Of a stretch of 64,000 nucleotides of DNA, positions 13,550 to 26,863 are shown piece by piece. Each line of letters opens with the position of its first letter. Position 1 is the first letter of the stretch. Below the pieces are notes generated by a model. It ran no database searches, had not been told where the DNA came from, and worked only from the letters and a program-made list of their open reading frames with translations. Source of the DNA: Gelatoporia subvermispora B (taxonomy: Eukaryota > Basidiomycota > Agaricomycetes > Polyporales > Gelatoporiaceae); contig KB445800.1 of the NCBI GenBank assembly GCA_000320605.2, forward strand, positions 1,363,286 to 1,427,285, written 5' to 3'. Made by a program: the position numbers and the translations under genes.

Positions 13550-15716
13550 TCACATAGGACCCGCCGGAACCTGCGCTAGGAGCGTTTCCGCCTGCTCCGA
13601 ACGCACACTGAACCGCACCGGGAACGCCTCCGGGAACCTGCACCGCCCGCACATCAGCTTCCCTCCGAGTCTCTAGCGCCAAAACGACTCACGTGATCGT
13701 ACCAGACGAGTACTTCGGGTCGGGCCTGATTTCCCTGCCCTGCGCGTCGAGCGCAGGAAGGACGTCGACAGTCGCGAGGACGGTCGCGACAAGCGCGAAG
13801 AGCGTGCCCTCGGCGAAGTGCACGCCGGGGCACGCACGCCGGCCGAAGCCGAACACAAGCTCGTGCACGCGGCGCTGCGCTGCGTCACCGTCCGCACCCG
13901 CGTAGCGCTCGGGGCGGAAGGCGGAGGGATCTGGGTAGGACGTGGGGTCGTGCATCATGTGCCTGTGGGCGGGTCAGCTTCGGATTTCGCCAGAGGGGGA
14001 GGGGGAAAGGAGGAAAAGGGTAGGGCAGAGAGGCAGGGAAAGAGAAGAAGGTAGAAGGTAAGAGGCGCACCAAACGTTGGGCATGATGAGGGCGCCCTTG
14101 GGCAGGAAGATGCCCTCGTACACGTCGTCCTGCGTGAGCGAGTGCGGGATACCTACGAACGCGGTCAGTGGTCTGCCGCGGTGTGCCGTGTGCTTGGGGA
14201 GGGGGCACTTACTGAGCGGGACGGGCGGCTTCCAGCGCAGGACCTCCGTGATGATGCTGCGCACGTATGGCAACGCGTCGCGGTCCGCGATGGACGGGAG
14301 CCGTTCGCAGCCGATCACCGCGTCGATCTCGGCCTGCGCTTTCCTCTGCACGGCGGGATGCAGCACCATCGCGAGGAAGAAGCTCAACGCCGCGGACATG
14401 TTCTGTGGTTACAGTTAGACGTGAGGAAACTCAGACGCAGGAGAGCGCGTAGCGCACGTACCGTGTCGAGGCCGCCGCCCATGATTGCGGACGCGGCCCA
14501 TACGAGCTGCTCCTCGTCCTCCTTGGAGAGCTTTCCATCTGCGGCGGACTGGATAGCGCTCCCGCAGAGGTTTGGCATGAGCGTCTCTCCGGTTTCCTGT
14601 GAACCCGAGAGATCAGCATAGTTGTGAGTGTATGCGAGTTGTATGTAAAGGACAGCACGCACAAGGCCATTCTTGCACCAGTTGTATGGGTCCCAGGACG
14701 CATCCCAGACGATCTTGCGCCATTTCTTGGCCGTCTTGAGAAAGCCCGCGCCGGGCATCCAGGAGGGCATGTTCTTCACTGTTGGGCGTTGAGCGGGCGA
14801 TCAGTATGGGAGGGAACAACGCACTCTGCGGCACGAAGTCAACGAGCCATGTCCCTGGAGCCGATGCCTTGCTGAAGTTTTCCATCGCAGTCAAAGGCAA
14901 AGTCAGGAACGGGTCCTGCTCGCCCTTGATGTAGTACCCGTAGGTAACCCGGATGATAATTGTCCCAATCCGCCTGACCACATTTCAGTTCAAGTACAAA
15001 TTTGTAGTGAGTTTGCAACTCACAATTTAGTCTGCGAGAAGAGGGAATCTGGGTCCAAGATGACATTGCGGACCAGTTTGCGAACCTCGGTCTCTTGGAG
15101 CTGGTAATACCGTGGCATGGTGGCGGGACTGAAGTCTGATGCGACAAATTTGCGCTGCTTTTTCCACTTTTCTCCGTAAGGTTGCAGGACAAACGGGTCG
15201 CTGTAGCCCACTCTGTTGAACGGAGCATTAGTTGACAGCCTCCTGCTTGACGGTCGATCTCACAAATCACCGGCCATGACCTAAGTCTGGGTTAGAGCGA
15301 CCACATCTACCCCACAAAGAAGTGGGCTCACCAGATGCGGGCGGTCGGAATAGATGGAGGACCGCTTGTCCAAGAGATCCTTCGCTATCTTCGAGGAGTT
15401 TATAATGATGATCGGCTGGTTGAAGACGTCGACGTGAATAATGTCGCCTATGCATCCGAAGATTAGGCGACTCGGACGATGTACTTGTCGGAGGGATAGA
15501 CGAACCGTATGTCTTTTGCCATTCCGAGAAGGTCAGCCACATCTGTTGTTGAGGAAGTTGGAGAGCATTGCCGAGGAATGGCCAGCGCGTCGGACCCGGT
15601 GCTCGCTTGGCCATCTTTCGCGAGGTGAAGAACTGCTTCAAGACGAGGAAAACAAGTGAGGCGACGAGGAACGTCGTTGCGTGCGAGCCTTTGGCGGAGT
15701 CCAGTAAGTTGAACAT
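13550..15716 (-). CDS. Cytochrome P450 monooxygenase
   Basis: Complete multi-exon P450. It starts at ATG 15714-15716 with an N-terminal membrane anchor (ATTFLVASLVFLVLKQFF), followed by the proline-rich hinge APGPTRWPFLGNAL. Later blocks are SIYSDRPHL, GYSDPFVLQPYGEKWKKQRK (helix C), the I-helix region WAASAIMGGGLDT, the ExxR motif in ITEVLRW, FRPERY, and the heme-binding loop FGFGRRACPG with the Cys codon at 13830-13832. The last intron (13638-13692) must be removed to add the proper C-terminus TFPEAFPVRF and end at the TGA 13550-13552; read through, the frame stops early at 13689. Such enzymes sit in the endoplasmic reticulum, need a reductase, and hydroxylate or epoxidise small molecules. 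Its place between the halogenase and the synthase suggests it oxidises the polyketide. I cannot assign a CYP family. Confidence 0.92.
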
Positions 15717-17191
15717 GTTTGCAGCTAAGTCATATAGTTTACAATAACATAGAAGACCACAGTACAGGCCGAACGCAGCGCAACGCCTGCCAGACGCAGC
15801 GTGTTCCGGGAGTCCTAGCACTCTGTCTGCTAGTTGCCGTCAGTCGCCCGGGCTCGCCGGAAAGACGTAAAGGGGTGGTCGTCCATTTGGGTAGTGTCAG
15901 TCCCGAAGGCGCAAACACGATCTCCGCCGCTACCTGCCCAAGTACTGGCGGCGCCACAAGCGCGTTGATCCTGGGATCACGTGCGCGGTATTAGCGCCCA
16001 TACTAGCGCGCCATTCGTAAAAGGGAGGCCGTTGAAGACTGAAGTTCAACGGCCTCCCTTTTACAACGGTATTCATCAGGTTTCAACTTCCTGAAGTATT
16101 ATCTATCTACATTCCGGTGTCGAGAAAATGAAAGAGCTTCTGTTCTGTTCGGGACGGAAGTCTATCTCGGTCGGAATGCGGTCAAACGGACCTTGGCCTC
16201 GCCGCCCCCTGAAGCCCTCAGAATTCCTAGGTGTGTTGTCACAGACTCTAGACAACACCTTCATCCGTCAGATAAACTTGTGCTACGCCACGAAGACGGC
16301 GACAGCTCTGATGCTAGGACCCCTCACACCCGCATGTTGAATGTGGATTCGAGATGATCCCCTTCGACGAAGCGATCGCGTCGCCATCTCAAGCTACTCC
16401 TGGCCACATCTCCCCGTAAATATCACTGGACTGATCCTCGCTACCCGCATTGATCGCAGTCTGACTACGGCCATGCCCGTGCTTTTCGTGCCCTGTGTTC
16501 ACAGGCGCTCTACTTATCTGTCACCTCGATCGCGGTTGCAGGCCCTGTATATGGAAGGGGCAACATCTGAACACTACGCTGACGTCCGCAACACCTATCA
16601 AATCTATTGTGTCTAAGCGTATTCCCAGTTATGCGCAATGGTGCGAAGTCAGGGTCATTGCGCCTGTCTACTATAGGTGTGCAAGTCTGTCTATTTGGTG
16701 GCGTTATGTTTGGCCGATGCGTTCCTTTCGTCTCGGTGTCCTTGATGTTCATCACATCACTCTGTTCTCGATTCTCGTGTCATGTTGTCGTAAGTCAAAT
16801 GGGATGCATCTTCGGACCCGTATACAGGAGTCCGCGGGCCAGTTCAGAAAGTGTGCAGGTATGGCTGGATGGCAGAAGGCCTGCCGCGCATGATGTGCCC
16901 TCCATTTTCCGGAGCATTACTGATAGCAGCGCGGGGCAAATAAACATGAATCTGTCACACCATCTATAGGTATTTCGTAGCCTATACAGCTCCGCTATTC
17001 TTTTCCGTTGCGCACCGATAGCCCGCTAACGACGGACCTGTCCTGCAGCGTACTCTGTTTTCTATCGTAGTAGGTATCGCTCCGCACAGCTCGCTCACAT
17101 ACAGAAGCTCAAGCCCAGGCGCACCACTTTTTCCCTCTCTCTTATACATCCCTCGGCGTCTTTAACATCTAAGTTCTCTTCAAGAGTTATC
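15717..17191. other. Divergent promoter region of P450 and polyketide synthase
   Basis: 1.47 kb between two outward-facing starts, the P450 leftward and the synthase rightward. It contains a perfect inverted repeat (16017-16064). No gene is seen; the plus-strand open frames at 16128-16969 have no conserved content. Confidence 0.45.
16017..16064. repeat. Perfect 20-bp inverted repeat (hairpin)
   Basis: Arms 16017-16036 and 16045-16064 are exact reverse complements of 20 bases, separated by an 8-base spacer GACTGAAG. The arm contains AAAGGGAGGCCGTTGAA. It lies about 300 bp upstream of the P450 start and 1.1 kb upstream of the synthase start. It could be a palindromic regulator site, a transcribed hairpin or a tiny mobile-element relic; the sequence alone does not decide. 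Confidence 0.9.
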
Positions 17192-20100
17192 ATGGCATCA
17201 GGTGTTGCTATTGTGAGCAACAATGCTGACATGGTTTGCTTCAACGGCTGACATGAAACACCACATCAGGTTGGCATCTCCGTAGAGCTGCCCAGTGGGA
17301 ACTATTCCGAGGAGAATTTAGACCATAATTCTTTCTTCGAATTCCTCCTGAATTACGGCGAATCCTACGAACGGCTTCCTCGAGACCGGTTCAATGTCGA
17401 AGCGTACGTTCTATGAGCGCGGCGTATAACCTGCTTGCTGAATCCCCGTTTTAGTTGGAGAGGTAACGGTATCGGGCAAATCCACGTAGACGGGGGCACG
17501 TTCCTCAAGGAAATCGACTCGTTTGACAACATCGAGTTCGGAGTTTCGTCGCGAGATGCACGCGCAATGGCGCCGGTCACCAAGAAACTGTTGGAGAATT
17601 GCTTCCTCGCGCTTCTCGACTCAGGAATCGACTATCGTGCACGGAACGTGGGCTGCTACACCGCCGGAAATTCGTTCGAGCTGTCAAATATCACTGAACC
17701 AGTGAGCCTCCTTGAATAGGTACACCGAGGCTGGTAACTCACACATTTGCAGGATGAGTACGAACCGCAAGGATCGTTCGCGGGATACGCGGCAATGGTG
17801 GCAAACCGCGTCTCGAACCATCTCGACTTGCTTGGACCGTCCCTACCTACGGACACTGCATGTAGCTCCACGCTCGTAGCGCTGCATCTAGCTGTACAGG
17901 CTGTGCTGAATGGCGATTGTGAGGCTGCCGTTGTAGGTGGCTGCCAGCTCAACCATCGGTCAGTTCCTGCATCATGAGATCATCCGCGCTGCTTACCTGA
18001 CAGCGCTACCTTGTGCGGTCAGCCTCATGGATTGGATCACCTATAGTCAAGGCTCCCTGCTCGCGAAGGATGGCAAGTGCAAGCCCTTCGACGCGTCCGC
18101 GGATGGGTGCGTGAACGGTTGTTTATATCACTGATTGCGTACTGACCCCTTATCAGGTTCGCAAGAGCCGAAGGTTGTGTCGCTGTCGTGCTCAAAACAC
18201 TCGAAGATGCTCTGCGGGACAATGATTATATTTATGCTACAGTGTGTTTCTCGGCTCCTACAGCTTTCGAGATTGAGGCCGAGCCATTATTATAGATTCT
18301 TGGGACAGCGATCAATAATGGCGGCGCTGGAGCACCACCTGGGGCACCAGTTGCGGACGCCCAACGTGATGCTATGTTGCAAGCGTTTCGTCGCGCCGGA
18401 AGATGTCCTAAGGACGTCGATTATATCGAGCTACATGCAACCGGTGCGGGGTCTTGTCTACGTTGCAAGGTAACTCCTGACATCAACGTGCTCAGGGACC
18501 GCGAAAGGTGATCCCACAGAGGCCAATTGGGTTGGCAAAGAGTTCCAGAGGGAAGACGAGGTGTTGATCGGCAGTGTCAAGGGGAATATAGGGTCAGTCA
18601 TTCCCATAAATGAAACTTCATCCGCATACTGACTACGTACCACCGCGCAGGCACACGGAGATAACAGCCTTCCTGGCGTCCTTATCCAAGGTGCTCTCAA
18701 TTTTGCAACGTGGCACCATCCCTCCAAACGTGAACCTCACCGACCCTAATCCCGAGATCAAGTGGGCAGAGTACAGGCTGAAGGTACCGACGAGCCCAAT
18801 GCTGCTTCCCCGCCATTCGCCCAACACGCACCTCGTCTCGATGGCTGGCTCGGGCATCGGAGGCTCGAACGGCCACGTCGTCCTAGAGGGCCCGCCTCTG
18901 CGAGCACCCGTGGGTGCGCAGCAACACCTAAAGGCGCGCCGTCCGGTGCTGCTCCTTGCTGGCGGGCTCACCCCGCGAAGTGCAGCTGCAGTAGCGGAGT
19001 CGATCATTGCGTGCATCGAAGGCGGCGAGGTCGACGTGTCTGCGATGTCGACGATCCTCGGGCGCCGTGCCAGACAGATGACGTGGAGGTCGTACGTAGT
19101 CTCCGGCGGGGACACATCCAATTCGATCAGCTTTGGCGAGCCCCAGCATTGCCCACGCAATGCAAATCCGCTCGTGTTCGTCTTCTCGGGTCAAGGTCCC
19201 CAGCACATCAACAGTGAGTATGATATACTTAGTAGCACTCGACTGGTCTGATCATACGTCAGTGGGGCGCGAACTCTTCAAGACATTTCCTGTGTTCCGG
19301 AACAGCGTGCTGAACATGGACAACACCTACAAGACCGCCACTGGAAAGTCTATCATCGACGACTGGGGCTTGTTCGGCGGGAACTGCTCAACAGCACTGC
19401 CAGATGTGTGGCCGATCTCCCTCACCCTGCCAGCCATAGCAATCTTCCAGATCGCATTATTCGACCTCCTTGTCCATCTCGGCATCAACCCCGACATTGT
19501 CATTGGGCACTCAGCCGGCGAGACCGCCGTGCTCTACGCGTCGGGCGCTGCGCCGAAGGCAATGACGGTCGAATTGGCCGTTCTGCGGGGCGTTATCTTC
19601 ACCCAATTGGAACACCAGGGAGGTACCATGGCCGCGCTATCCTGCACTGCGCACGAAGCGATGCAGATACTGGACCAGGCCTGTGCGCAGGAGCCGGGGT
19701 GCGCGGTTGAGATTGCCTGCTATAATGCGCCGGCGGCGGTCGCCATCGCCGGGCACATGCGCGCGGTTGATCGCGTTGTAGAGCTTGCGCAGGCCCGTGG
19801 GATATACATACGCAAGCTTCCTACTCGGGTGCCGATCCATTCGTCACTGATGGATGCGTGCAGGGAAGAGTATTGCGGTGGCTTGTATGAGCTGTTCGCA
19901 CGTTACCCTGGGGCGCATGTCCCAAAGATTCTGACCTACTCGACGCTTACGGGAGGGCCGTTTGGGGGGCCATTCGATGCCGACTACTTTTGGCAGAACA
20001 CGCGCGGTGAAGTGCGCTTCACCGAAACAGTGGAAGCGATTGCTTCGTACGGAAGTCATACTTTCGTAGAGATCTCTCCACGACCTGCTTTGGCATCCTA

Positions 20101-23100
20101 CGTCCGGTCCATGGCGCAAGAGCCGAACATTGTCCTCACCACCGTGCGCCGGCAGAGGTCGGGACAGGACCCATCGGAATATCGCGACGTCCTCGAACTC
20201 TGCGGGCAACTCACTATTACTGGGCATAATTGCGTTGACTTTACGGTACTCAACGGTCGAGCGTGCTATGAAGTACAGGTCCCTTTACCTTCTTATCCAT
20301 TCTCGAAGAAGCGATTCCCGTTGTATCCTGACACTGCCGGCTACAGAAAACAGCTTGAGCCTCGTCGAGGACCTTTGAACCATAGACATCTCCGCGTCAA
20401 CAAGGAGTCACATCCCTCACTGGGTGAACATGTCATTAGAGGCGAGCCGATAATGCCCGCTGCCGGGTTCATTGAGATGGTATGGCACTCATCTGTGCCT
20501 ACTCATCGGTCGCTGAGTTTTGTTGATTCTAGGCCCTAGAATTTGGAGCACGCACACTCATCAATGTCAACCTGCAATCTATCCTGTCGCTTTCTGCGGA
20601 AAGGCCAGTATCGTTACAAGTTCGACTCCAAGGCTCATTTTGGACTGTATCATCCACGGTTCCAACGTCCAAGATCTCCTCAAATATAGACTCAGATCAT
20701 GTGAGCTCCCCTCCCGCCTGGAATTGTGCCGGTATTGACCGTTCCCCTTGGTGGCGTCAATGTAGATCGAACGACTACATGCCGATGGATTCCTTTCCTT
20801 TGAAGCAGTACCAACATATCCCGATCTCGATGTATCTGGACTCCGGAAACATCTTCAGAACAATGTCGGCTCAGGTAGGTTGTTTATGCAGCCAAGTTAT
20901 GACACTAGTTCATGTCATGTCCTCTAGATTTCTATCCCTCACTTTCCTACTATTCTTCATATGGTCCGAGGATGCGACGCGTGACGAACGTATACTTTGG
21001 CCGAAACGAGGCACTGGCATCAATCTGCGGAATGGATGACATACTCTCCGAGTACGTGTCGTAGGCCCTAAGACCGCGAGTCTGCTGAACAGAATGCGAA
21101 GGGATGCCGCCTATTTCTTACACCCTGCAATTCTGGATGCTTGCATACAAGTCTCCGCATACAAGCCTTTCCACGGCAATTTCGACCCCAACGTTTACTA
21201 TCTACCAGCTCATGTTGACGCAGTCTTCGTCCATGAGCCACTTAAGACCAGCTATTTTCCTGCCCATCTATACGCTCATGTTGAATTGAGGGCGTGGCAT
21301 CCCGGTCAGATTCCCGACTCCACGACTTCTACCTCGTACTAAAATTCACACGTGTAGACCATATGCGATACGACGTCTCCCTCGTGAACGATTTTGGGAA
21401 GAGGCTATGTACGGTCAAAGGCTTGAGAATGACAAAACACCACATCAATCCGTTGGCAAGTGTCTCCGGCCCTCTGGAGCTTGTTCTTCAGCCTATTTCC
21501 ATCCTATCACTTCCGACGACATCTGGAAGGATCTCCACTGCACATCAAAACACCCAGCTCTTCGAGATATCTGACGAAATAGAGCTGCACCATCAATACC
21601 GAACCAATGGGGTACACGACTGGTCAGTGCACTTGGCAAGTCATGCATCGCTGCTCATCTCATGCTGTGCAGCTCCGATGTCCAGTATTGGTGCCATAGC
21701 CGTGACATTCAAGCTCTTAATCTAGAGAGTCAAAGTGTACGTGACCCACAAGACGTGCTGAATGTGCAACTCAACAATATTATTATTACCAGGGACTCTC
21801 CTCACACGAGGACACGACCGGCTCCGTAATTGAAGGGGTGTTGCACACCATTTTGAGCCACATATCCGATCAATCACATATACGTGTGATCCGGGTCTTG
21901 ATCTCTCGCTTGCGTACGATTACCACGTTTTAACGAGGTCATGGTACTAACACGCACCACTAGATCCCATAATGCTCGAATCTTTCGCTCAGGTCTTGAA
22001 GGGGTTCCCGGCTGTCTTCTTCGAGATATACATCAGCTCGGACGACACAAGTGCGACGCTTCTAGTAGAAGACTTCTCAGGGATTGTTCGCACTGCTGCG
22101 ACTGACATCCAGCGCTCATTTTTCGAAATGATCTTCACATCGCCAAATGACTTCCCAGAGGCAGTGATACAGTCATTTGGTAGCATGTTAGTACCTGGAG
22201 GCGTGATTGTATTTGCCGAAGGCCTTCCTAAGCCTCTGGGCCACAGATACCTCAGCCTCGACACCGTCCGACACGTGTCATCAACACCCACACTCCCACT
22301 CGAAACGCTGGAGAAGTTGGGTTTTTCTGTGGTACAGCCCCATGGCCCCGACTGTGCTATTGCGCAGAATTGTACCGCCGATGCTCTCCAAGCCACCGAA
22401 CCCTTATATGATCCACTGGAAGCATTCGTATTCCAATACGAACTCAGAAACGAGGTCGAATTGCAGTGGGAATTTAGCGGGCTCAACATTAGGCAAGAGC
22501 TGGATGTCTGGATCCTCGCTTCGGAAGGAAAAGATGGTGGATCTGCGGTGGGAATGGTACGGGCCCTGAGAAGGGAGTATTCATCGTGGACAATCCGCCT
22601 TGTCGTCTTCCCACTCTCGTACCCGGAAGAGATGCGGCTCCAATGTCTTCGCCGACTTCCCACCTACATGAAAGAGGAACTAGACATTCTCGTATCCCGT
22701 ACAGGAGACTTCACAGTCTTTCGATTGGCCCCTGTCGGCAGGCCGCCCCATGATCACAATCCTGCCCGCTGGAACGACACGACCAGTGATATCCCCCACG
22801 GACATGTTCTCGTACATGTTCTGTATTCGTCCAGCCACTACGATATTTCAGCATTGGTGGCGTCCGTAGACAATGCCAACAATACCGGTATCCGAGAGGG
22901 ATCCATACTATTGGCCATGATTACAGGTACCCCCGGAACGTCGCTCGTCTTGGATGTTACTATCACTTGCTCAGTACCGCCATCTCTCCTTGAGCAAGTA
23001 TCGATGGTTGTGCAAATGATGGCCCCGCTCGTGACGGCTGTCCTTGCTCCCGGTCTAGCCGCCTTCAGGTCGCCAGCTCGTCTTCGAACATTACGAATCT

Positions 23101-26100
23101 TATTGACTCATGCTGATATCCCATTTGGGCGAATCATAAAGAGTATCTATGCGGAAAAGGCGACACTCACTGAAGTAGTCGAGAATATCACTCTCTTTGA
23201 TCTAGCGTCACTCGAGAGTCAGCCATTTGACTTGATCATATCCGGATACGACGATCACGCCCACAGTCAAGTCCTCCGTTCCATACTCAGACCCGGCCGC
23301 GGAAGACTGTTTTTGTGGGGCAATCGTCAAGGTCTCCGCGAACTCATAGATAGAGAGCTATACACAGTTGTGGATGCCATGAACTGCGTTCTTCAGTCTC
23401 TTGACGAGCAACCCCGCATCATATGCGAAAACACATCAATTACCCCTTCATTGGCGCCATCCGATGTCATCGTGACACAAGTCAGCCCACAGGCCATATC
23501 CACTGGAGTCACCTTCAGTGCCGACAAAACATATCTGCTTGTAGGAGGCATTGGGAGCATTGGAGCGCGACTGGCACTCTACTTGTACGAGGTATGAGCT
23601 CTGTTACTGGAAAGCTAGAATGGTATTGATGGCAAGTCCAGAGAGGGGCTCGACATATTGTTGTCTCATCGCGTACCGGGGCAAGGGGCCTTCGCACAAG
23701 TAACAATCTTATGGTGTATCGAATATTCGAATATCTCAAGGGGATCAGCGACCTGGACATCCGCCTCGTTGCCGTAGACGCATCTTCACGACACGAAATG
23801 AAGACGTTGCGTGACAACATCAATCCGAAAATCGCCGGATGTATCATCCTCACTGCTGTACTCTCCGACCGTGTGTTCCAATACCTCGAGGAAGAGCAGT
23901 TTACTGCCGTTTTCGCTGCTAAGATTGGAGTTCTCGATGCTCTTATTGACACGATAGACGTATCGAGTCTCGAGTTTCTCGTTGCCTTTTCTTCCGTCTC
24001 AGGCTTGTTCGGTGTCGGTGGTCAGTCGAATTACGGCGCGTAAGTTCGCGTCCACTGCTTTGTGTGAAGATAAATCCTCACCGTAGTCCAGAGCGAATTC
24101 AACTCTAGAGGAGACGATGTCAGTAATCTCTAACGGGTTCTGCTTCGTGTGCCCTGGGATTCTCGACTCGTCCTTGATGCTGGCTAATGGGATGGATACC
24201 GAGAAGCATCGCCTTGCTCACTTCATAGAGTGGTCTATCACAACAGATGGTACGTTCTTGCCACCGCAATGCGTCTTATTCACTGTATTCTCATATCCCC
24301 AGAAATGGTTCTGTGGTTCGATGACGCGATGACGAGATACCAGGGTGGCCAAAAGTTCAGTCGTTACATCCCCAATCTGAATTGGGAGGTGATGGACCGC
24401 ACGCACGGAATGAACAAACTGGGAGCACATCTAGTTCCGACGCGCACGGCTAAGGCACCTACTACGGAGGACGACACAGGTCGAGTGGCAGAGATTGTCA
24501 GAAGCACCTTGAATATATCCTCAGACGACTTCTCCGCAGAAGTACCTTTCACCGCATACGGTCTAGACTCGCTCTCCGCTTCAAGATTGTCCTTCATGCT
24601 GCGTCCTATGATGAGCGTTACCCAGATACAACTCCTAGCGGATATGACCCTCAGAGATCTCCAGACTAGACTGTCCGCCGAACCAGTGTCGGAGGATTTT
24701 CGGGCCCTAGAGCCGACCACGGGCAAGAATGAAATACAAGCGATGCGCGACATGCTCAGCAAATATACGCAGGATTTACGGGAACAAAGAGCTACAACCG
24801 ACATCCGAGCGACGCGCAACGATGTTGTCCTCCTCACAGGAAGCACTGGCGCTCTCGGTGCCAACATTCTTGCTCAGCTCCTCGACAACAGCGATGTCAC
24901 GAAGGTTTTCGCCCTGAATAGGAAAGGCACTGATCGCCATTGCCTGATTGAGCGACAAGTGGCTGCCCTCGTGACACAGGGCCTGCCGCCTACGTTGGCC
25001 GAATCGCAGAAACTGGTGCTGATCGAAGGAGATTTACTGCTGGATGGACTTGGTATTCCACTAGAGGTGTTTAGTGAGGTAAATGGGTTGTCAACTCATC
25101 CGTCTCTAGTGTATTCATGTCGAATAGATGCTATCCTCAGTGACACACGTAATCCACAATGGTCAGTTCATGCTCCTGCTAATCTGATGTACATCCGTTC
25201 AACTCCCTTGTAGCCTGGACCATCGACTTCTTGTCCTCTCTGGAGGCAATGGAAGATCTTGTAAGGGGCACCCGTCGGCTATTGGACATTGCTGCTCTCT
25301 CGACTCGTGCGACTCCTCCATCATTTTCCTTTATCAGTTCTATTGGCATTTACCAGCGTGAGCGCCTTTTGATTGTCATAGCGTGATGGTCCTCACCCCA
25401 AGTATAGATTATTCGGGTTCGGCTCCAGCACCAGAGGAGCCCGTGCTCGATGCGAAGATGGCCGTACAGACCGGTTACATGGAGTCCAAATGGGTGGCCG
25501 AACGAATTGTTCAGATAGCTGGCGCTAGACTCGGGCTCAAAGCGCACGTGATTCGAGTCGGACTCCTGACAGGAGGCGTCAATGGCTCATGGGATCCTAC
25601 ACACTGGCTCCCAGCGCTCGTGCAGTCTGCAACGTACGTAGGGTGCCTCCCAGAAAGCGATAGCGTGAGTGCAAGTCTACTCAAACCATACCATGAACAA
25701 CAATTTGAACGGTACATTCAGCTCGTCTCATGGATCCCGGTGGACGTCGCTGCTGCTGCGGTAGTTGATCTACGCCACGCCTCTGATGATACACTCCATG
25801 TGATTCACCCTCGCCCGATGCTTTGGTCAGACATCATGGTTCCCATAGCATCGCTGCTCGATGTTCCACTTGTTCCCTACATCGAATGGTTCTGTCGACT
25901 CGAGAACATGGCCAACGCAATCTCCCATGCACCTAGTCAGCGAGACAGCCGGCGGCTGAGGCACGCGCTCAGACTTATTGATTTTTATCGGCTGGGAATG
26001 CGAGGCAGTAAGGGAGTTTCTGGGTCCACGGAGAGCATGGGTCTATTGCCGCAAGTGAAATGTCAGAAGGCAATGCGAAGTTCTGCGACACTGCAGAATC

Positions 26101-26195
26101 CCGAACTATGTCAATTGGGGATCAGCGACATCGAACGATGGGTGTCTTATTGGCGACAAGCCGGTCATCTGCCAAATAATGACTCGCCAAACTGA
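17192..26195 (+). CDS. Reducing polyketide synthase with terminal thioester reductase, KS-AT-DH-(psMT)-(psER)-KR-ACP-R
   Basis: Multi-exon gene, roughly 2,500-2,650 residues, no frame break found. KS: MASGVAIVGISVELPSG, catalytic Cys in TDTACSST (codon 17861-17863), ELHATGTAKGD and GSVKGNIGHTE supply both histidines. AT: VFSGQGPQ, nucleophile in GHSAGE (Ser codon 19511-19513). DH: HxxxGxxxxP in LGEHVIRGEPIMP (His codon 20429-20431) and HPAILDACIQ. A methyltransferase-like part (about 21800-22400) keeps LVPGGVIVF but lacks a visible glycine-rich SAM motif. An ER-sized part (about 22740-23350) lacks the nucleotide-binding glycines. KR: LLVGGIGSIGARL, Tyr in GGQSNYGAAN (24032-24034). ACP: GLDSLSA (Ser 24569-24571). 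Terminal reductase: VLLTGSTGALG and YMESK (Tyr 25476). It should build and beta-process a chain and release it by NADPH reduction as an aldehyde or alcohol rather than an acid. Product unknown. Confidence 0.92.
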
Positions 26196-26335
26196 TAGAT
26201 TGATTCATCAATAGGATTACCGCATGCGTCAGGTACCGTCGAAGCTCATCTCGGCATGTATATGGTGTACAGTGAGCGTAGTGCAGTCTAGTCCGTAACA
26301 ACCTGTACGTTGGCCACCTTGGAACTGCCTTTTTT
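26196..26335. other. 3' flank of the synthase gene
   Basis: Short stretch between the synthase stop and repeat copy 2; it should contain the transcript end. Nothing else seen. Confidence 0.4.
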
Positions 26336-26790
26336 TCTCATGTATGTACGCCATGCTGGATGAGCAGAAATTGGAATGTAATTTACCCTCTAAATTCGAA
26401 TATGGTCATGCTCAAGGAAGCCTCTCGCAGAACTGCCGCACCCATGCTATGTTATGTTCAGGAAGCTGAGAGGACAACTCGATGAGATGGCTTCGACAAG
26501 TCCTCATATATTGCACAGCACAAACTTGTAAGCTTACTCCTTCGTCAAATGTACGTTTTTTATGATCTGCAAGCCAGCGCCCCGTGTTGATAGTACTTCT
26601 TTCCGCGGCCCAAGCGACTAATGGTGACTAGGCGGCTAGTGAAGGCTCATATTTGTCGACTTCTGCGCGTAAATGTTGACATACGTCTTACGCGAAATGA
26701 ATGTGTTGGTCGAGGACACAGGTGGACGAGACAAACCCACTAGAGAACCCGTAAGTGGCGCTGATAACGAGCCGTGTGTTAGGCTGTATG
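26336..26790. repeat. Dispersed direct repeat, copy 2 (right of the cluster)
   Basis: Second copy of the 450-bp element at 2002-2446, same orientation, with anchors CATGCTCAAGGAAGCCTCTC, CAGCACAAACTTGTAAGCTTA and CGCTGATAACGAGCC. It begins about 140 bp after the synthase stop codon and ends about 75 bp before the 3' end of the next gene. No protein frame is shared with copy 1. Confidence 0.8.
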
Positions 26791-26863
26791 TTGTGACTTA
26801 TCCTATATCGACGAAGCCCAAGAGGTAACACTCGATCATCTTCCTCTGACAAGTTGCGATCTA

